Part shown: in pieces, positions 7,809 to 11,651 of the stretch
Position numbering within the stretch: position 1 is the stretch's first letter
How the letters are laid out: each line of letters starts with the position of its first letter
Origin: HRBIN15 sp039630445
Lineage (GTDB): Bacteria; Armatimonadota; Fimbriimonadia; Fimbriimonadales; GBS-DC
Assembly (NCBI GenBank): GCA_039630445.1
Contig: JBCNVA010000109.1
Span: 1-11,651 of the forward strand
Reading direction: 5' to 3'
Length of the DNA: 11,651 nt
Position numbers and translations under genes: made by a program
The notes under the pieces: generated by a model
The model's database searches: none
The model's input: the letters and a program-made list of their open reading frames with translations, nothing else
Told to the model about the DNA's origin: nothing

Positions 7809-8204
7809 GTAGGCGACAAAGCCGCGGCGCACCAGCGTATTCAGAAACGCGAACAGGGCGTACTCCGCTTCGCGGCGCTCCAGTTTATAGCGGCGTGTCA
7901 GCCGTTGCACAATCGATTCCACATTGTGCTGCCCATCACACAGGTTCCACACCGTGCTGCCCGTCTCGTCCAGCTCGATGCGATGTTCGCGCGGTAGCTT
8001 GAAAAACTTGCCCAGCAGGCGCAGCAGCCCACGCGGGCGCACGGGCACAATCAGCAGAACGCAGCCGTTCTCCAGCGTTTCGTAGCACACCGCAGGGTTG
8101 CGCACGGGGTAGAGGCGTAGTGCCTGCTCCCGTGTCAGGGTGGATTTGCCCGCACGCCTGCCGAACCTTAGTCCCCAACGCCCGAAGCCCCATCCTAATG
8201 GCAT
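7791..8204 (-). CDS. PqqD-like small protein (PqqD/RRE fold), orphan
   Basis: This 137-residue protein carries a PqqD-type domain: a first segment YPVRNPAVCYETLENGCVLL (residues 32-50) followed by IELDETGSTVWNLCDGQHNV (76-95), SIVQRLTRRY (97-106) and a helix ending FLNTLVRRGFV (120-130). PqqD and related RiPP recognition elements bind precursor peptides for radical SAM or other maturases, but many stand-alone relatives have no known role, and no precursor peptide or radical SAM gene is seen in the window. About 30 extra basic residues precede the domain. ATG 8204 overlaps the end of the upstream gene by 10 bp; a strong GGAGGAGGTG site lies 14 nt upstream, rather far. A longer frame to 8318 exists, but its extra part is the neighbour's coding sequence in another frame. 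The 3' end overlaps the SLH flavoprotein gene by 18 bp. Confidence 0.75.
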   Translation of the reverse strand: MPLGWGFGRWGLRFGRRAGKSTLTREQALRLYPVRNPAVCYETLENGCVLLIVPVRPRGLLRLLGKFFKLPREHRIELDETGSTVWNLCDGQHNVESIVQRLTRRYKLERREAEYALFAFLNTLVRRGFVAYSKRRA

Positions 8205-9133
8205 ACGGTTCGTGCCATCACCTCCTCCATCAGACGGCTTGGACGGGGACTTTGGTGCAGGATATGAAAGAGGGCGTTCCGCGCGGGACAAAACCAGGCG
8301 ACGGCGCGGATTCGCCATGCGGGCAGGCGCAGGGTGAATAGGCTCTGGAGCGATTCGGAGAGTAGTGCGCCTGCCGATAGCCGCCCTTCCAGCAGGAGGG
8401 CAGGGTCACCCTCAAACTCGAACGGCTCTCGCGTCCCACGCCAGCGTTCCCAGCGGAGCCAGGCTTGTGCCCAATCCTGAAGCGACCAGCCGCGCATCAG
8501 CTGTTCAGCGCGGGCGACACGCTCTATGATCAACCGCTCCCGACCTGCGCGAAACTTCAATCGTGTCTGACCTGTGAGGATCGCGTGGCTTTCTAATCGA
8601 AACCGCTGGGGCACGGCGGTCTGCAACCCGTAGAGGCTCCATTCAACCCAGCCCTGCTCATCGGGATGATCAACCAGTGTGCTAAAGATGGCGTGGGCAA
8701 GCGTATGCAGCGGTTCGTGGCGGGAAGCAGTGCGCAACTGCATCAGGGTGATGCACTGACATTTGGGGCAGCGCTGGATACGCCCTACGGCTTGCTCGTG
8801 CCCACTCCAGCGGAATCGGAGGCGCTGCTCGGTCTCTGGTTCGATGGTGCCCGTGAATCGGGCGCGTCGCTTGCGGGCATCGCGTTCGAGCTGCCTTAGG
8901 AACCGTTGGAGGTGAAAATGCAGGTCGGAGCGTCCTTTCGTGCGCACCCATTTGATATCGAGATGGGTTTTGCCGGGCGAGCTGATAGTTAGCACACCCT
9001 CGCGCCAATCACCGCTAAAGCCGTTCAGGAACCACTCATTCGGCAGCTGCAGCTGGATGCCCTGCCATGCGATGCACACGGGCAGGGGCATCCGTGTCGT
9101 CGTTGAACCCCCAGCCCGTTTCGCCATGCTCAC
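8195..9133 (-). CDS. Hypothetical protein with two similar halves and a CPKCQC motif
   Basis: I do not recognise this 312-residue protein. No signal peptide or membrane helix is evident. Two segments look alike: residues 25-63 (GIQLQLPNEWFLNGF, then GVLTISS and LDIKWVR) and 169-208 (GLQTAVPQRFRLESH, then TRLKFRAG and LIIERVA). Both follow a hydrophobic-Pro-aromatic-strand-Gly-strand pattern, suggesting duplicated beta-rich domains. Between them C122-P-K-C125-Q-C127 resembles half of a zinc knuckle, with no clear second pair (C282 is isolated). The C-terminal part is Trp- and Arg-rich. GTG 9133 overlaps the tatA stop codon as GTGA, typical of coupled genes; ATG 9127 two codons later is an alternative. 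The 3' end overlaps the PqqD-like gene by 10 bp and holds its ribosome binding site, so the two products probably work together. Confidence 0.8.
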   Translation of the reverse strand: MSMAKRAGGSTTTRMPLPVCIAWQGIQLQLPNEWFLNGFSGDWREGVLTISSPGKTHLDIKWVRTKGRSDLHFHLQRFLRQLERDARKRRARFTGTIEPETEQRLRFRWSGHEQAVGRIQRCPKCQCITLMQLRTASRHEPLHTLAHAIFSTLVDHPDEQGWVEWSLYGLQTAVPQRFRLESHAILTGQTRLKFRAGRERLIIERVARAEQLMRGWSLQDWAQAWLRWERWRGTREPFEFEGDPALLLEGRLSAGALLSESLQSLFTLRLPAWRIRAVAWFCPARNALFHILHQSPRPSRLMEEVMARTVCH

Positions 9134-9303
9134 TTATGCGCCTGTTCCGCTTCGTCGTCCACGCGGGTGGCGCGGCGGAACTCCGACAGGGCTTCACCTA
9201 ATGAACGTGCTAGTGCAGGCAGGCGCGAGGCGCCAAACAGCACGACCACAATCAGCAGCACGATGAGCCACTCATAGGTGCCCATATATCCCAGTATCGG
9301 CAT
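9130..9303 (-). CDS. tatA: Twin-arginine translocase subunit TatA/E
   Basis: This 57-residue protein is a TatA/TatE-type component of the twin-arginine pathway, which exports folded proteins across the cytoplasmic membrane. It has a short periplasmic N-terminus with E11, one transmembrane helix (about residues 12-23, WLIVLLIVVVLF), the conserved FG hinge (F23-G24), an amphipathic helix RLPALARSLGEALSEFRRAT, and an acidic tail. The length fits a minimal TatA; TatB is longer. ATG 9303 has AGGAGG 11 nt upstream; ATG 9285 would leave too little before the helix. A TATACT (9326-9331) between the lipoprotein stop and this start could be an internal -10 box, but no -35 is seen. The stop codon overlaps the next gene's GTG. 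No tatC or tatB is in the window. Confidence 0.88.
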   Translation of the reverse strand: MPILGYMGTYEWLIVLLIVVVLFGASRLPALARSLGEALSEFRRATRVDDEAEQAHK

Positions 9304-9333
9304 CGTCGTTTGCTCCTCCTGCAGTAGTATACC

Positions 9334-9792
9334 CTATCTTGACCCATCAGATGGACGACTGTTGGGGTTGTCCAGCGGGATAGTGTAGCCTTCGGGTGCG
9401 CCTGGTGGCGCGATGCCGTACTGCCCAGTGGCAGGATCAAGTTGCACTCCGCCCACTTGCGTGTTGGACGGGGTCGTTGGGGTATTGCTTGGGGTGGGTG
9501 TGCTGGTGACAGTTGGTGGTGGCGCTTCGTAGGGCGGCACGCTACTACCCGACGGCGTCTGATTTGGCGCGTTGCCTGAAGGCGACGGCTGCGTGTCAGA
9601 CACTTCGATGGGGGGTGGTACGGACTGGACCCCCTGCTCGATATCGGTCTTATACTGCTCACGCTTCTCTGCCAGCGCTTCGTGCACGCTGTGTTCACTC
9701 AGAGGCTGACGGCGGCAACCCCCCAGCACCATGAGCGCCAAAAGCCCCACTATCAACCCAATCTGTCCAATCAACCGCAGAAGCATTCCCAT
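9334..9792 (-). CDS. Proline/threonine/serine-rich lipoprotein, function unknown
   Basis: This 152-residue protein begins with a lipoprotein signal peptide: a short n-region with R6, hydrophobic residues 7-23, and a lipobox LGGC with the acylated cysteine C26. A short charged, possibly helical segment (about 33-50, including EALAEKREQYKTDIEQ) is followed by a low-complexity tail rich in Pro, Ser, Thr and Asn from about residue 57 on, probably disordered, ending in a NSRPSDGSR segment. It should be anchored in a membrane, facing outward or periplasmic. Three nearby ATGs (9795, 9792, 9786) are possible; 9792 has GGAGG at the best spacing (6 nt). It lies 13 bp after murB and 30 bp before tatA in the same run. 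No family is recognised. Confidence 0.78.
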   Translation of the reverse strand: MGMLLRLIGQIGLIVGLLALMVLGGCRRQPLSEHSVHEALAEKREQYKTDIEQGVQSVPPPIEVSDTQPSPSGNAPNQTPSGSSVPPYEAPPPTVTSTPTPSNTPTTPSNTQVGGVQLDPATGQYGIAPPGAPEGYTIPLDNPNSRPSDGSR

Positions 9793-9805
9793 CATCCGCC
9801 TCCGG

Positions 9806-10786
9806 CTAATATTGTGGCACATGCACCGTCCATCCCACATATAGCACCTCCTCCTCCAGCCAGACGCCGAACCGCTCATGCACGGCGCGCTTCACCTTCT
9901 GCGCCAGTTGATAGAAGTCGCTGGCGGTGGCGTTGCCCCGATTGATGAGGAAGTTCGCGTGCTTGCGCGAGACACATGCGCCTCCGATCTGATAGCCTTT
10001 CAAGCCGCACGCCTCGATCAAAAAGCCCGCTGGCACCACGCCCGCCTCACGCAGTGGCGGAGGCAATCCTGGCAATCGTTCCGCTAAGGCACGGTCGTAT
10101 ACATTTTTAAAGAAACTGCCTGCCGACGATTCGGGCGGTTGCTTCTCGATGCGCTGGCGTTGCAGGTGGCGGGCGCGGGCGAAAATCGCGCGTTTCGAAT
10201 CGGGAGTCAGGCGCATCCGCACTGCCAGCAGCGCGGTCGGCGGCGCACCAGGGCGGCGCAAAAGACTATCCCGATAGGAAAATTGCATCCATTCGGGCGG
10301 GACGCGCTGACGCTTGCCCTCAGAGACCAGGTCAATCTCTATCAGCAGGTCGGCGATGTTCTGGCGATATGCGCCTGCATTAGACACCAGCGCGCCGCCC
10401 AGCGTGCCCGGAATGCCCACAGCGAATTCCAGCCCGCTCAAGCTTCTCTGCGCTGCCTTCAGAAACAGCTCGCGGATGGGGATGCCTGTCTCGGCGTAGG
10501 TCTCCTCACCAATTGTCGCCCGCTCGCAGGCGTTGTAAATCACCAGCGCGGGGATGCCTGCATCGCTCACCAGAATGTTGCTGCCGTGCCCCATAATAAA
10601 AGTGGGCACCTGATGGCTATGTGCCCACTCGCTGATTCGCGCGAACTCCTCCAGCTCGCTGACCCTATAAAATAGCGCCGCAGGTCCGCCTACGCGCAGC
10701 GTTGTATGCCGGCGCATCGGCTCGTTGCGTCGAAGCGGTTGCGAGCAGAGCGGCGCAAGTTGTTGAGCAAGCGCATCCCAGTCCAT
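9806..10786 (-). CDS. murB: UDP-N-acetylenolpyruvoylglucosamine reductase (MurB)
   Basis: This 326-residue enzyme uses NADPH and bound FAD to reduce enolpyruvyl-UDP-GlcNAc to UDP-N-acetylmuramate, an early cytoplasmic step of peptidoglycan synthesis. The FAD-binding part shows HTTLRVGGPA (27-36), GHGSNILVSDAG (66-77) and GIPGTLGGALVSNAGAY (124-140). The catalytic region shows YRDS (R172), AGSFFKN with the proton-donating S224, and LEEEVLYVG with the catalytic glutamate near 311-313. The short form, lacking the Tyr-loop insertion of E. coli MurB, and the RKHANFLIN stretch fit type II MurB. The ATG shares its A with the TGA of rpmB (one-base overlap), so translation is probably coupled to that of ribosomal protein L28. 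A longer frame to 10996 is just the rpmB region read out of frame. No other mur genes are in the window. Confidence 0.95.
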   Translation of the reverse strand: MDWDALAQQLAPLCSQPLRRNEPMRRHTTLRVGGPAALFYRVSELEEFARISEWAHSHQVPTFIMGHGSNILVSDAGIPALVIYNACERATIGEETYAETGIPIRELFLKAAQRSLSGLEFAVGIPGTLGGALVSNAGAYRQNIADLLIEIDLVSEGKRQRVPPEWMQFSYRDSLLRRPGAPPTALLAVRMRLTPDSKRAIFARARHLQRQRIEKQPPESSAGSFFKNVYDRALAERLPGLPPPLREAGVVPAGFLIEACGLKGYQIGGACVSRKHANFLINRGNATASDFYQLAQKVKRAVHERFGVWLEEEVLYVGWTVHVPQY

Positions 10787-11007
10787 CAGACGGCGCGCAC
10801 CACCTTGCCCGCTTTCAAGCAGCGCGTGCAGACCCGAATGCGACGAACCGTCTTGCCGCCGTTCACATAGGCGCGTACTGTCTGCAAATTCGGCGACCAC
10901 TGACGCTTGGTGCGCGGCGCTCGATAGCGCCACAGCCCCGAATGGCGATGCCGAATATTTTGCCCAAACTGCGGTCCCTTGCCACAAATCTCGCACACTC
11001 GTGCCAT
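10786..11007 (-). CDS. rpmB: 50S ribosomal protein L28
   Basis: This 73-residue protein is bacterial L28, a component of the large ribosomal subunit. It begins MARVCEICGKGPQFGQNIRH, continues with a basic RAPRTKRQWSPNLQ stretch and ends RVCTRCLKAGKVVRAV. It is the zinc-ribbon (C+) form: C5, C8, C60 and C63. The ATG has AGGAGG 8 nt upstream. The open frame continues upstream to 11499 but there it reads through the repeat element as VGETPTLRTGSA units, so the short form is the gene. It heads the minus-strand run with murB, and the end of the second repeat element lies about 26 bp upstream, with a TATAAG there that could be its -10 box. Confidence 0.95.
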   Translation of the reverse strand: MARVCEICGKGPQFGQNIRHRHSGLWRYRAPRTKRQWSPNLQTVRAYVNGGKTVRRIRVCTRCLKAGKVVRAV

Positions 11008-11032
11008 CTCGCTTGCCTCCTGAATCGCTGCG

Positions 11033-11038
11033 CTTATA
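11033..11038 (-). promoter_or_regulatory. Possible -10 box at the outer end of repeat copy 2, facing rpmB
   Basis: Read on the minus strand this is TATAAG (five of six to the -10 consensus), 25 nt before the rpmB ATG, leaving a leader of about 19 nt that holds AGGAGG. TTGAAA (11049-11054) is 10 nt upstream, exactly as in repeat copy 1, which is too close for a -35 box. Promoter function is inferred from position only. Confidence 0.3.
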
Positions 11039-11233
11039 CCCGCTGAGATTTCAAGTATCGTAGTTTCGTCGGCGGGGACGCCAACGCTACACAGGTGTGT
11101 TCGTCGCATCAGCGTCTCGCCGACAGCAGAGCCTGTTCGTAGCGTCGGCGTCTCGCCGACGGCAGAGCCTGTTCGTAGCGTCGGCGTCTCGCCGACGACA
11201 TCATGGCATTTGCTCTGCCAATTGGCATTATAT
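11033..11233. repeat. Hairpin-array repeat element, copy 2 (MITE-like, four hairpins)
   Basis: Same plan and orientation as copy 1. Hairpin 1 at 11067-11086 has the GGGA loop and one mismatch in its right arm; a degenerate hairpin lies near 11107-11125; hairpins 3 and 4 (11143-11161 and 11179-11197) are perfect CGTCGGCG-TCT-CGCCGACG. Two identical 36-bp tandem units (11126-11161 and 11162-11197) carry the last two. The right end has a perfect 12-bp palindrome, TGCCAATTGGCA (11216-11227), then TTATA; the left end has ATACCCGCTGAGATTTCAAG. Copy 2 is longer than copy 1 by about one unit. On the minus strand the 36-bp unit reads as the peptide VGETPTLRTGSA, without evidence that it is translated. 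Confidence 0.82.
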
Positions 11234-11293
11234 TTTACCCACTGAGGATACCGTTGCATGCAAGCGATTGCCCTGTATGCAGTTCTCTGCTCT

Positions 11294-11350
11294 CCCAAAG
11301 AAACTTTTTGGGCGATTTGGTTTCTTTCGGCGGGGCAAAAGCAACTTTTG
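11294..11350. repeat. Cluster of small palindromes downstream of the Fic-like gene
   Basis: CCCAAA (11294-11299) pairs with TTTGGG (11307-11312). AAAGAAAC (11297-11304) pairs alternatively with GTTTCTTT (11320-11327). CAAAAG (11336-11341) pairs with CTTTTG (11345-11350) around CAA. The first two are mutually exclusive. They lie just past the stop of the minus-strand Fic-like gene and may end its transcript, but no clean T tract follows on that strand. The rest of 11234-11366 shows no gene. Confidence 0.4.
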
Positions 11351-11366
11351 TTTCCTTTGCAGGCGG

Positions 11367-11651
11367 TCAGCACCCCTGCACGATGCGCAACACTTCGGGC
11401 GCGATATACAGCAGGCGTGGACGGCGTGCCCCCTGCGGCACGATAATCCCCAGCTGCTCCAGCTCGCTCAACGCTTTTCGTGCGCCCATCGGGGAGCAAC
11501 CTGTTCGCTGCTCAACATCCTTTGTCGTTATTAAGGGGCGTTCCATCAGCAGCTCCAGCGCTTGATAAGCCACACGCGAACGGGTTCCTGTTAGCTCCAG
11601 TCGCTGACGCCAATCGGCATAAAGATTCTGGAGGGCGCGAATGGTCTCCAC
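11367..11651 (-). CDS. Probable Fic-family protein, C-terminal winged-helix part (5' end outside window)
   Basis: The frame is open to the right edge (the first codon there is GTG in mid-gene), so only the last 94 residues are present. They form a helix (TIRALQNLYADWRQRLE), then a winged helix-turn-helix: AYQALELLMERPLITTKDVE, GCSPMGARKALSELEQLGII and a wing ending LLYIAPEVLRIV. This layout is the usual C-terminus of Fic/DOC proteins of the Fic-plus-wHTH type, which AMPylate target proteins through an HPFxxGNG motif; that motif would lie beyond the edge, so activity cannot be judged. A plain wHTH transcription regulator is the alternative. It lies upstream of rpmB on the same strand, about 360 bp away with the repeat element between them. 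Confidence 0.68.
   Translation of the reverse strand: METIRALQNLYADWRQRLELTGTRSRVAYQALELLMERPLITTKDVEQRTGCSPMGARKALSELEQLGIIVPQGARRPRLLYIAPEVLRIVQGC

Noticed and set aside
10139..10675. 178-residue plus-strand ORF inside murB
   Set aside because: Antisense shadow of a clear MurB with catalytic residues intact.
11008..11499. N-terminal extension of L28 with VGETPTLRTGSA units
   Set aside because: L28 has a canonical length and a good ribosome binding site at 11007; the extension is repeat DNA in an open frame.
11097..11534. 145-residue plus-strand ORF with FVASASRRR repeats
   Set aside because: The repeats come from the 36-bp hairpin unit, and the rest runs antisense to the Fic-like gene.

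Overview
The window is GC-rich bacterial DNA, densely coded, with AGGAGG-type ribosome binding sites on most genes. Several features suggest a thermophilic or soil/hot-spring lineage with an S-layer, perhaps Armatimonadota: an SLH-domain exported flavoprotein, a four-cysteine ribosomal protein L28, a fused cytochrome b/FeS oxidoreductase, and intergenic hairpin arrays that translate as a VGETPTL-type repeat. That taxonomic guess is an inference and no single gene here proves it.

Layout. (1) 1-2369, plus strand: the 3' end of a Gfo/Idh/MocA sugar-type oxidoreductase, overlapping by 20 bp a multi-membrane-span GT39/ArnT-like glycosyltransferase. (2) 2370-2619: a gene-free gap carrying the first hairpin-array repeat element. 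(3) 2620-4680, plus strand: a membrane-bound FeS oxidoreductase of the ETF:menaquinone oxidoreductase (EMO)/HdrD type, closed by an intrinsic terminator. (4) 4723-5325, minus strand: nicotinamidase (pncA). (5) 5430-7808, plus strand: a signal-peptide, FnIII, FAD-oxidoreductase, SLH protein, probably read from a leaderless transcript. (6) 7791-11007, minus strand: a compact run in transcription order rpmB, murB, lipoprotein, tatA, unknown 312-residue protein, PqqD-like protein. (7) 11008-11366: a second, longer copy of the hairpin-array element and a tract of small palindromes. (8) 11367 to the right edge, minus strand: the C-terminal winged-helix part of a probable Fic-family protein.

How they fit together. 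rpmB and murB overlap by one base, murB and the lipoprotein are 13 bp apart, tatA and the unknown gene share a GTGA overlap, and the unknown and PqqD-like genes overlap by 10 bp, so the minus-strand run looks like one operon. It joins translation, peptidoglycan synthesis, protein export and an unassigned pair. That pair (a two-half-repeat protein with a CPKCQC motif and an orphan PqqD-fold protein) is the best candidate here for an undescribed function. The EMO-like protein would feed electrons from acyl-CoA dehydrogenases or other ETF donors to menaquinone, but no ETF genes are present. The two repeat elements have the same architecture and orientation, differ by one hairpin unit, and each ends in a TATAA-like hexamer just upstream of a gene start (the EMO-like gene and rpmB).
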